Shown piece after piece: positions 1 to 6,823 of a stretch of 11,115 nt of DNA. The stretch lies in contig JAEUSS010000283.1 of NCBI GenBank assembly GCA_016788685.1, positions 1 to 11,115 of the forward strand, given 5' to 3'. Position 1 is the stretch's first letter, and each line of letters starts with the position of its first letter. The position numbers were made by a program, and so were the translations under genes. The notes below the pieces were generated by a model. That model worked only from the letters and a program-made list of their open reading frames with translations, ran no database searches and was not told the origin of the DNA. The DNA comes from Prolixibacteraceae bacterium (lineage in GTDB: Bacteria; Bacteroidota; Bacteroidia; Bacteroidales; Prolixibacteraceae).

Positions 1-812
1 TTGGCGATGCCCTGGTTATAACCAACTGGCAAACTTTTTATAAAAATGTTGTATTACTTGCTTTAGCTATTTTCATATTTTTTCAACGCAAAAACTTCAG
101 GGGCAAAAATGCACCGGTTCTTTCCATTGCTTTTACCGGAATGACAACGGTTTTCTATTTTTACCTGGTTGCGTATTCGTACAACCACTTGCCGATTATT
201 GACTTTAGCCCCTACAAGGTTGGTGTCAATATTCCGGAAGCCATGAAAATTCCGGAAGGAGCTCCAAAAGCGATTTACGAAAACAACTTTATTTACAAAA
301 ACCTGAAAACCGGAGAAGAAAAGGAATTTGCCGAAGCCGACATTCCCTGGCAAGACACACTCAACTGGAAATTTGTGAAAGCAAAAGAGGCCGTTTTAGT
401 GCAGAAAGGCTATACTCCGCCTATACACGATTTCAGGATTGAAACGCCCGAAGGCGAAGATATCAAAGACTTTTTCCTCTATGATGACAATTACACCTTT
501 ATTCTCGTTGCATCCGATCTGCGGACAACCAACAGGGAAGGAATAAAAAAAGCTGTCGGGCTCGCCGCTGAAGCCAAAAGTAAAGGATATCATTTTATTG
601 GATTGACATCCTCTTCTCCTGATGGCTTTGAGTCTTTCAAAAATGAAACCGGTGCGAATTTCGATCTTTTCAATGCCGATGAGATAAGCCTCAAAACCAT
701 TGTTCGTTCCAATCCGGGGCTGATTGTGCTGAAGAAAGGAACCATCTTAAAAAAATACCATTTTAACGACATTCCAAAACCGGAAGAATTAGACAGCCAG
801 CTTGCAGAATAA
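1..812 (+). CDS. BT_3928-family membrane protein (DoxX-like, thioredoxin-like C-terminus), 5' end missing
   Basis: The frame is open from base 3 to the TAA at 810-812, giving 269 visible residues. The true start lies left of the window, so the ATG at 141 is internal. The visible part opens with the end of a membrane domain: an NWQTFYKN motif, then hydrophobic segments at about residues 15-28 and 38-60. A soluble stretch follows. From about residue 155 there is an alternating pattern like a thioredoxin fold, including an NPGLIVLKKG segment that resembles the region around the cis-proline of thioredoxins. No cysteine occurs in the visible part, so a CxxC redox role is unlikely for this portion. 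From memory, this matches the BT_3928 family of Bacteroidota, DoxX-type membrane proteins of unknown function. The family call is fairly firm and the biochemical role is unknown. porQ starts 53 bases downstream on the same strand, so co-transcription is possible. Confidence 0.8.
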   Translation, partial: GDALVITNWQTFYKNVVLLALAIFIFFQRKNFRGKNAPVLSIAFTGMTTVFYFYLVAYSYNHLPIIDFSPYKVGVNIPEAMKIPEGAPKAIYENNFIYKNLKTGEEKEFAEADIPWQDTLNWKFVKAKEAVLVQKGYTPPIHDFRIETPEGEDIKDFFLYDDNYTFILVASDLRTTNREGIKKAVGLAAEAKSKGYHFIGLTSSSPDGFESFKNETGANFDLFNADEISLKTIVRSNPGLIVLKKGTILKKYHFNDIPKPEELDSQLAE

Positions 813-865
813 CAATACTAAAACCCGGATTTAACCGTTCGGATAAACAGCCGAATTCAAAAAGA

Positions 866-1897
866 ATGATGCGCAAATTTATCATCCTGCTTCTTCTTGT
901 CCTGGCACTTGTACTCCCGAAGGCTTTTGGCCAGATCGGAGGAGAAAATACGTACGACTTCCTTAACCTGACCAACTCGGCACGAATGGCTGCTTTAGGG
1001 GGCAACCAAATTGCCATCAACGACTCGGCTGATCTGAATGTTTCGTACACCAATCCTTCGCTCCTGAATGCCGGCATGAAAAATATGCTGACACTCAATT
1101 ACGTCAGCTATTTTGCAGGTGTCAATTACGGATATGCGGCATACGCTTTTGGCACTCCGCTGCCCGGAAACTTTGCTGTTGGCATGCACTACATCAACTA
1201 CGGAAAGTTTATTGAGGCACTTCCGGACGGAGAAAGAACCGGCGCAACATTTAATGCTTCGGAATACGCGCTGAATATCATCTGGTCGCACTCGTACAAT
1301 CGCCTCACATACGGCATCAATCTGAAACCCATCCTTTCTTCGTTCGAGAATTACCAGTCTCTTGGGTTCGCCGCCGATTTGGGCGTGAGCCTTTTCAGTA
1401 AAGACAAAAACACGGTAGCTTCGCTGGTTGCCAGAAACATCGGATCGCAGATCACTACTTATTACGAGGGTGCCGAAAAGGAATCGGTTCCTTTCGATCT
1501 TCAGTTTGGATTTTCGCAGAAACTGCAGCATGCGCCCATTCGCTTTGCATTGACTATGCAGCATTTACAAAAATGGAACCTGGCCAAACCTGAAGAAGAT
1601 AAAACCGGAACCACCGCTGTTTTAAAAGAAGAAAACTTCGGACAGAAATTTATGCGTCACCTGGTTTTGGGCGTCGAATTACTTCCGTCTCCCAATTTCA
1701 CTGTCAGGGCGGGCTACAACCACCAGGTCAGGCAAGAATTACGTCTGGAAGAAAAAATGTCGACAGTCGGCTTCTCCTGGGGATTCGGGTTCCGTATTTC
1801 ACGTTTTCAAATCAACTACGGCTCGGCCCGTTATCACCTGGCCGGAGCAAGCAACCTGATTTCCATCGCCCTCAACCTGAACGAAGGCTTTCGGTAA
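866..1897 (+). CDS. porQ: type IX secretion system protein PorQ
   Basis: The product has 343 residues. Residues 1-22 form a signal peptide (MMRK, a long Leu/Val run, then an A-F-G cleavage box before QIGG). The mature N-terminus, with its QIGGENTYDFLNL and SARMAALGG motifs, is typical of PorQ within the PorV/PorQ family of outer-membrane barrels. The rest alternates aromatic and polar residues like beta strands, and the protein ends in a strand-like SIALNLNEGFR tail. In Porphyromonas and relatives, PorQ belongs to the outer-membrane attachment complex of the type IX secretion system, which anchors cargo carrying a C-terminal sorting domain at the surface. No other Por or Gld genes are visible here, which fits the scattered T9SS genes usual in this phylum. 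ATG codons at 866 and 869 are both possible starts; the upstream sequence is A-rich with no clear Shine-Dalgarno. Confidence 0.88.
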   Translation: MMRKFIILLLLVLALVLPKAFGQIGGENTYDFLNLTNSARMAALGGNQIAINDSADLNVSYTNPSLLNAGMKNMLTLNYVSYFAGVNYGYAAYAFGTPLPGNFAVGMHYINYGKFIEALPDGERTGATFNASEYALNIIWSHSYNRLTYGINLKPILSSFENYQSLGFAADLGVSLFSKDKNTVASLVARNIGSQITTYYEGAEKESVPFDLQFGFSQKLQHAPIRFALTMQHLQKWNLAKPEEDKTGTTAVLKEENFGQKFMRHLVLGVELLPSPNFTVRAGYNHQVRQELRLEEKMSTVGFSWGFGFRISRFQINYGSARYHLAGASNLISIALNLNEGFR

Positions 1898-1980
1898 AAC
1901 CCATCCACCTTCATCCTGTTTTACAACAAATTTTATCTGACAAAAATTAAGTGATAAGTCAAATTTCCTGTGTTTCTTTG

Positions 1981-1988
1981 TATTTTCG
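1981..1988 (+). promoter_or_regulatory. possible -7 promoter element for the YitT-family gene
   Basis: TATTTTCG is one base off the Bacteroidota -7 consensus TAnnTTTG and lies 15 bases before the ATG at 2004. A TTTCTTTG stretch just upstream (1973-1980) is another imperfect match. I see no matching -33 TTTG at the right distance, so this is weak. It would give the gene its own promoter in the 106-base gap after porQ. Confidence 0.2.
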
Positions 1989-2003
1989 TTCAAAAACAGA
2001 TTT

Positions 2004-2927
2004 ATGACATTTCTTCCTAACGATAAACTGTTCAGTTTAAAGTGGTTCAGAGATTATACCTTAATCGTGATCGGAGCATTTATTCTGGCCTCCGGATTCG
2101 TTTTTTTTATTTCTCCCCATCGTATTGTCCCGGGCGGGGTATACGGCGTTGCCATTGTTGTTCACTACCTGACTCAGGGTGTGTTCCCGTTCTGGCCCGA
2201 AGGCATACCGATCGGATTGTTCGGGCTGATGCTGGACATCCCGCTCATCTTACTCGGGATCAAAATACTCGGCCCGCGCTTTGGCATGAAAACGGTTATG
2301 GGTTCGGTACTCACGTCCACCTTCATGATGGCGATTACCTATTTCCGAGAAGACGGAGATGCCCCCCTGGTCAATGATGTTCTGCTCTCCTGTGTTTTTG
2401 GCGGTGTACTGGTTGGAACCGGACTCGGCTTAATCTTTAAGTCCCGCGCCACTTCCGGAGGATCCGACATTATTGCCATGATTATTGCCAAGTACACACG
2501 CATACAACTCGGGCAGTTAATGATATATGTCGATTCGACGATCGTTTTACTCAGTCTGGTGGCTTTTAAAGACTGGCAGATTCCGCTTTATTCGTGGGTG
2601 GTCATATACATTACCGGAAAGGCCATTGACATGGTTCTCGAAGGAAGTGACTACAATAAAGCGCTGCTGATTATTTCTGAAAAACACGACGAAATCAGTC
2701 ACAAAATACTCGTCGACCTGGAGCGGGGCGGAACTTACCTGAAAGGAACGGGCATGTATACCGGAAATGATAAAAGCATCATCTACACCGTAGTCAGCCG
2801 CCGGGAAGTGGCCATTCTGGAAGAATACATCAGCACGATCGACCCGGATGCATTCATCACGGTCATGGACACCCATGAGATTCTGGGAGAAGGATTCCAA
2901 TCGCTTAAACATAAAATCACCGACTAA
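2004..2927 (+). CDS. YitT-family membrane protein with C-terminal DUF2179 domain
   Basis: The product has 307 residues. The N-terminal two thirds hold several hydrophobic spans (about residues 17-36, 44-60, 68-90, 97-113, 125-146 and 172-208). They include the VPGGVYG segment and the SGGSDIIAMII motif that mark the YitT/DUF161 membrane module. Residues 238-293 (GGTYLKGTGMYTG through DAFITVMDTHEILGEGF) match the small cytosolic DUF2179 domain that ends these proteins. The length is usual for the family. The proteins are widespread in bacteria and are presumed inner-membrane transporters or regulators, with no settled substrate, so I assign none. The start is an ATG with a short leader and no clear Shine-Dalgarno. 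The flanking gaps (106 bases to porQ, 136 bases to the patatin gene) suggest it may be transcribed alone. Confidence 0.9.
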   Translation: MTFLPNDKLFSLKWFRDYTLIVIGAFILASGFVFFISPHRIVPGGVYGVAIVVHYLTQGVFPFWPEGIPIGLFGLMLDIPLILLGIKILGPRFGMKTVMGSVLTSTFMMAITYFREDGDAPLVNDVLLSCVFGGVLVGTGLGLIFKSRATSGGSDIIAMIIAKYTRIQLGQLMIYVDSTIVLLSLVAFKDWQIPLYSWVVIYITGKAIDMVLEGSDYNKALLIISEKHDEISHKILVDLERGGTYLKGTGMYTGNDKSIIYTVVSRREVAILEEYISTIDPDAFITVMDTHEILGEGFQSLKHKITD

Positions 2928-3022
2928 CCCCAAATCACACGCATGATAAGTGGGCGGATGAAGAGGAGTATTTTGCTTAATTTTTAATCGCTGTTCTCCT
3001 GTTTTATGGTATAGTAATTTTT

Positions 3023-3030
3023 TAATTTTG
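3023..3030 (+). promoter_or_regulatory. candidate -7 promoter element for the patatin-barrel gene
   Basis: TAATTTTG is an exact match to the Bacteroidota -7 consensus TAnnTTTG. It lies 33 bases before the ATG at 3064, in a very AT-rich stretch. No good -33 TTTG is visible 19-22 bases upstream, so the call rests on the -7 box alone. The box overlaps a possible TTG start at 3028, which argues that translation begins at 3064 instead. Confidence 0.38.
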
Positions 3031-3063
3031 GATTTTACTCAAGCAAAACAAATTATCCGGACC

Positions 3064-5355
3064 ATGAATCGCTTCAGCATACTTATTCTTTTGTTCTGTT
3101 TTTGTACGTTTTCAGTTAAAGCCCAGAAAGTAGGATTGGTTCTGAGCGGCGGCGGAGCAAAAGGACTTGCACACATTGCTGTTATAAAAGCTCTGGAAGA
3201 AAACGGAATACCTATTGATTACATTGCCGGAACATCGATGGGCGCTATTGTTGCGGGATTATACTCTGCAGGCTATTCGGTCGAAGAAATGGAAAAACTG
3301 TTCCGGTCCGATCAGTTTAAATTTTGGTCAACCGGGCATATCCAGGAAGAATTTCGATATTTCTACCGCAACCAGGAAGAAGATCCGTCTTGGCTCGAAC
3401 TTGATCTGTTCAAAAAAGAAGATAAAATAAAGATTCAACTGCCGACCAACCTGGTGCCTGAAGAACAGATGGATTTTGCTTTCATGGAGCTGTTTTCATC
3501 CGTCACGGCTATCAACAAAGGCGACTTCAATAACCTGTTCGTCCCTTATTTCTGCATCGCCACCGATGTATACAACAACCGCGAAGTGGTGCTCCGAAAG
3601 GGCGATTTGGGTGAGGCCATCCGTGGCTCAATGACTTTTCCGCTATACTTTAAGCCTATTGAAATTGACGGCACGCTGGTGTTTGATGGTGGAATCGTAA
3701 ATAATTTTCCGGTTCAGAACATGAAAGAACTGTTCAATCCGGATATCATTATCGGACATAACGTGGCTAACAATCCGGAAAAACCCGATCCGGACAACGT
3801 GATGGCGCAGGTCGAGAACATGATCATGCGAAAAACTGAGTACGTCATTGATCCCCAAGACGGAATCCTGATGCAAACCAACTTCACTGACATTGGCTTA
3901 CTCGATTTTAAAAAAATTGATCAAATTGAACAGTCGGGCTATGCAACCGTAAACCAGAAAATAGATGAAATAAAAAGCCGGATATCCAGAAGAGTCAACC
4001 CGGCTGACCTCCAGCAAAAACGGTACGAATTCAATATGAAAAAACCCCGGATGATCTTCCAGAATATCCAGATTGAGGGAATTGACGATGATATGCAGCG
4101 AAAATACATCATTCAGAGCCTGATGCACAACAACAATGTAATTGCCCTGAAAGAACTGAAAAAAGAGTATTTTAAACTGATAGCAGACCCGCAGATTAAG
4201 TCGCTGCGGCCTGTCTCGCACTATAATCCTGAAACCGGGTACTTTGATATGCATCTGATCGTTAAACAAAACAACCCCATGCAAATCAAATTTGGGGGAA
4301 ATATTTCCAGCCGTCCCATTAATCAGGGTTTTCTAAGCGGCACTTATCGTCTTTTCAACCGCCGTTCGTACTCCTTTGATGCCAACATGTTTTTCGGCCG
4401 TTTTTACAGTTCGATGAAAGCCGGAACCCGCATTGATTTTCCAACCAGGCTGCCCTTCTACCTTTCGGGGTATTTTACGCTTAACCGCTGGGATTACTAC
4501 TCTTCAACTACCGAATTTGTGTTCGAAGATGTGCGCCCGCCATACATCATCCAAAACGAAAACAGCTTTCGCACCGAGATCGGTTTTCCGGTTAAAACGT
4601 GGGGTAAAATCACTTTCGGAGGTTCGTACTCCGTTGCTGGTGACGACTATTACCTGACTGAATCGATAAAAGCGAGCGACACCCCGGACCGGACAAATTT
4701 TGACGCACTGGCAGCCACAGTAAATATTCAGGCCAACTCGTTTAATGATAAACAATACCCTACCGAGGGGGTTTCGTCAACGCTTTCATTCAATTACATC
4801 TCCGGAACCGAGAAAAACAATCCGGGCACCACGTCAAACAACCCGCTCAAAAGCCACTTCAACCATAACTTCTACCTATTGAAGGGCTGTTACGATCGCT
4901 ACGTCAAACTCTCGCGCCAATTCACCCTGGGAATGATGACCGAAGTTGTTCTCAGTAACAAAGCACCTTTCAGTAATTACGTTTCCACAGTTTTATCTGC
5001 GCCATCGTTCAACCCGATACCACACAGCAAAACACTGTATCTGAACAACTTTCACGCCAACAAATATGTAGCATCGGGGATTAAAGGCATCGTCAGATTT
5101 TCAGATCAGCTGCATTTCAGATCCGAAGCATACGGGTTTGTTCCGGTACAGCAAATCGTTGAAACAACAAACTATCAGGCAATTTATAACGAAAAAAAAT
5201 TTTCTACGATAAATTTCATGGGATCTGCAGCCTTCGTGTACCAATCAGCCATCGGCCCGATCAGCCTTTCCGTAAATTACTACGACAAAAGCCAGACTAA
5301 ATTTTTCGGCATGTTCAACATTGGTTATATCCTGTTTAACCGGAAAGGCTATTGA
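3064..5355 (+). CDS. patatin-like phospholipase fused to POTRA and outer-membrane barrel (type Vd-like)
   Basis: The product has 763 residues from the ATG at 3064. An extension to a TTG at 3028 would spoil the signal peptide, which is residues 1-20 (MNRF, a hydrophobic core, then VKA before QKVG). Patatin domain, about residues 22-300: the oxyanion-hole loop GGGAKG (29-34), the nucleophile elbow GTSMG with Ser58, and the DGG motif with Asp208. The Ser-Asp dyad is therefore intact. Residues about 328-405 (MIFQNIQIEGIDDD onward) look like a POTRA domain. About 406-763 are amphipathic strands resembling an Omp85/BamA-type barrel. The order of patatin, POTRA and 16-strand barrel is that of PlpD (Pseudomonas) and FplA (Fusobacterium), whose patatin domain is a lipase or phospholipase A. 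I infer an outer-membrane protein with lipid acyl hydrolase activity. Substrate and topology cannot be read from the sequence. ppnP begins 53 bases downstream. Confidence 0.9.
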   Translation: MNRFSILILLFCFCTFSVKAQKVGLVLSGGGAKGLAHIAVIKALEENGIPIDYIAGTSMGAIVAGLYSAGYSVEEMEKLFRSDQFKFWSTGHIQEEFRYFYRNQEEDPSWLELDLFKKEDKIKIQLPTNLVPEEQMDFAFMELFSSVTAINKGDFNNLFVPYFCIATDVYNNREVVLRKGDLGEAIRGSMTFPLYFKPIEIDGTLVFDGGIVNNFPVQNMKELFNPDIIIGHNVANNPEKPDPDNVMAQVENMIMRKTEYVIDPQDGILMQTNFTDIGLLDFKKIDQIEQSGYATVNQKIDEIKSRISRRVNPADLQQKRYEFNMKKPRMIFQNIQIEGIDDDMQRKYIIQSLMHNNNVIALKELKKEYFKLIADPQIKSLRPVSHYNPETGYFDMHLIVKQNNPMQIKFGGNISSRPINQGFLSGTYRLFNRRSYSFDANMFFGRFYSSMKAGTRIDFPTRLPFYLSGYFTLNRWDYYSSTTEFVFEDVRPPYIIQNENSFRTEIGFPVKTWGKITFGGSYSVAGDDYYLTESIKASDTPDRTNFDALAATVNIQANSFNDKQYPTEGVSSTLSFNYISGTEKNNPGTTSNNPLKSHFNHNFYLLKGCYDRYVKLSRQFTLGMMTEVVLSNKAPFSNYVSTVLSAPSFNPIPHSKTLYLNNFHANKYVASGIKGIVRFSDQLHFRSEAYGFVPVQQIVETTNYQAIYNEKKFSTINFMGSAAFVYQSAIGPISLSVNYYDKSQTKFFGMFNIGYILFNRKGY

Positions 5356-5408
5356 AATTATGTTCTGTTTTTGCCCATCTTATTATCACATCCTGAAAAT
5401 AAAATATC

Positions 5409-5690
5409 ATGCTAAAAGTAAACGAATATTTCCTCGGAACAGTTAAATCCATAGCCCTGCAAAACGCAGAAGGAGATGCAACGGTTGGCGTAATGGAGGC
5501 TGGCGAATACGAATTCGGCACCTCAGCAATTGAGCACATGACCATAACCAGCGGTGTTCTGCATGTCATGCTTCCGGATGAAACAGAATGGAGCTCATTC
5601 AAAAAGGGAGAGACCTTTATAGTCGAAAAAGATGTAAGGTTCAAGGTAAAAGCAAACGAACAAGTCGCCTACTATTGCCGATATGTATAG
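5409..5690 (+). CDS. ppnP: pyrimidine/purine nucleoside phosphorylase PpnP (DUF1255)
   Basis: The product has 93 residues, close to the 94 of the E. coli enzyme (formerly YaiE). Matching landmarks are the NEYFLGTVKSI opening, VGVMEAGEYEFGT, the EHMTITSGVLHVMLPDETEW core and the YYCRYV end. It is a single small cupin barrel. E. coli PpnP is reported to phosphorolyse a broad set of nucleosides (adenosine, guanosine, inosine, uridine, cytidine, thymidine, xanthosine) to the free base and ribose-1-phosphate, a cytoplasmic salvage step. The ATG at 5409 has no obvious Shine-Dalgarno. Being 53 bases behind the patatin gene on the same strand, it may be read from that gene's promoter, although the two functions have no evident link. 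It is the last rightward gene before a convergent junction. Confidence 0.95.
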   Translation: MLKVNEYFLGTVKSIALQNAEGDATVGVMEAGEYEFGTSAIEHMTITSGVLHVMLPDETEWSSFKKGETFIVEKDVRFKVKANEQVAYYCRYV

Positions 5691-5819
5691 CGGCATTCGC
5701 CTGACGCCTTGTGGCATTTCCCCGATTTGGGCAAAGAGCAGGAAAAAATCTGGTCTCCGCTTCACTTAGAAGCGGCAGACCCCTGCCTTGGGCTTCGGAT
5801 CTGTTGACTAGTCAGAAAA
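5691..5819. other. structured convergent intergenic segment, possible dispersed repeat
   Basis: This 129-base gap between ppnP and the leftward transporter gene appears more GC-rich than the other gaps in the window. Besides the terminator hairpin it holds a 10-bp perfect palindrome, TGACTAGTCA, at 5805-5814, just beyond the transporter stop codon. It also has small GC-rich inverted pieces such as GCCTTGTGGC. A 74-residue open frame at 5711-5935 crosses it and runs antisense into the transporter gene; I do not regard it as a gene. The makeup recalls dispersed intergenic repeats of some Bacteroidota, but one copy alone cannot prove that. Confidence 0.3.
5743..5781 (-). terminator. strong hairpin with T-tract, terminator for the leftward transporter gene
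   Basis: A perfect 7-bp stem, CCGCTTC (5757-5763) with GAAGCGG (5769-5775), closes a 5-base ACTTA loop. After a single bulged C at 5776, five more pairs follow: GGTCT (5752-5756) with AGACC (5777-5781). Read on the - strand, the hairpin is followed within three bases by a run of six T residues (complement of the A run at 5743-5748). That is the layout of an intrinsic terminator. It lies about 40 bases past the stop of the leftward DMT gene. No T run follows it on the + strand, so it need not terminate ppnP. Confidence 0.72.
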
Positions 5820-6722
5820 TCAATGCGATCCGAACGAGATTAATAAAATACCGATTAATATTCCGGCCAGATAGATGCCTTTGCGACGAATGTTTTTCTC
5901 GTGAAAAACCACCGCTCCCACAACGAATGAGATGACCACTCCGCCTCGTCTTAATGACGAAATAATTGAAATCATGGAATCTTCGTAGCTCAGCGCGTTA
6001 AAATACAGGTAATCGGCCAATACCAGAAATACACCAATCAGCGGAATCGACCAACGCCAGTGAAACCGGGTCCGTTCGGCTACCGGCAAACGCCAGCGGC
6101 TGATAGCCAGAACCGGCAATAAAATAACCACCTGGTAAAACGAAAACCAGGCCTGAACAGCCATCCGGTCGATACGGCGCATCAGAAATTTATCGTACAG
6201 TCCGCTGGCTGCCCCCAGAAAGGTTGCCGCCACGATAAAAAGCACCCATTTATTGGTTGAAAAATTAATTCCTTCCGACTTTCCGGTAGTGGACAACAGG
6301 TAAAAAAACAGCAATGTGACAATTACTCCAATCCATTGATAGAAATTCAGGTGCTCGCTGAAAATCAGGATGGCACCCAGCAAGGTCCAGATTGGTCCGG
6401 TAGCCCGGATAGGCGCCACAATAGTAATGGGCAGATTTTTCACCGCGTAAAACGCCAGAATCCAACCCGAAACCACCAGCAACGACTTCAGGAAAATGAG
6501 AACGTGCTGCTGGAATGAAATGCCGGGAACAAAAAGCTGAACGGATTGAAAAAATTCAGGATAAACGACTGAGCCAACTGTTACAGGCAAAAAAATAAGC
6601 GAACTGGTTAGGGTTGAGACAAAAAGCACCGGAATAACAGCGTTTTTATGAACCGACAATTTCTTAAATACCTCGTAACCCCCCAACAAAACCGCTGACA
6701 TCAGCGCTAAAATCACCCACAT
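5820..6722 (-). CDS. DMT-superfamily (EamA-type) transporter
   Basis: The product has 300 residues and ten hydrophobic spans, at about residues 2-19, 29-50, 72-93, 99-121, 127-144, 158-176, 189-208, 225-243, 249-272 and 281-298. This is the 5+5 arrangement of paired EamA domains. Family-like features include APIRATGPIWTLLGAILIFSEHL in the first half and the matching SIISSLRRGGVVISFVVGAVVFHEK in the second, each followed by a closing helix. The protein ends right after TM10. It should be an inner-membrane drug/metabolite carrier. EamA proteins export or import varied metabolites, and sequence alone does not give the substrate. The start is the ATG at 6722, which opens directly into TM1. The gene lies 101 bases behind another DMT gene but has its own candidate promoter at 6750-6782 and a strong terminator downstream, so it may be a single-gene unit. 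Confidence 0.88.
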   Translation of the reverse strand: MWVILALMSAVLLGGYEVFKKLSVHKNAVIPVLFVSTLTSSLIFLPVTVGSVVYPEFFQSVQLFVPGISFQQHVLIFLKSLLVVSGWILAFYAVKNLPITIVAPIRATGPIWTLLGAILIFSEHLNFYQWIGVIVTLLFFYLLSTTGKSEGINFSTNKWVLFIVAATFLGAASGLYDKFLMRRIDRMAVQAWFSFYQVVILLPVLAISRWRLPVAERTRFHWRWSIPLIGVFLVLADYLYFNALSYEDSMISIISSLRRGGVVISFVVGAVVFHEKNIRRKGIYLAGILIGILLISFGSH

Positions 6723-6749
6723 AACATTACTCTAAATTTATTTCCGGAG

Positions 6750-6782
6750 CAAAACTAAAAAGGATTAGTGAGCACAGATCAA
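6750..6782 (-). promoter_or_regulatory. candidate -33/-7 promoter for the 300-residue DMT transporter
   Basis: On the - strand, TAGTTTTG (complement of 6750-6757) is an exact TAnnTTTG -7 box. A TTG (complement of 6780-6782) lies 22 bases upstream as a shortened -33 element. The spacing is one base more than the usual 19-21. The box ends 27 bases before the ATG at 6722, a sensible leader length. Confidence 0.42.
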
Positions 6783-6823
6783 CCCGCCACCAGGCATAGG
6801 TTTTATTTTATTGAAACTTAATA

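Noticed and set aside
995..1564. 189-residue open frame on the - strand
   Set aside because: It lies wholly antisense within porQ, whose frame has a signal peptide and clear family motifs; the antisense product shows no recognisable domain.
5711..5935. 74-residue open frame on the + strand after ppnP
   Set aside because: It begins in the structured intergenic segment, runs through the terminator hairpin and then antisense into the DMT gene; its composition is not protein-like.
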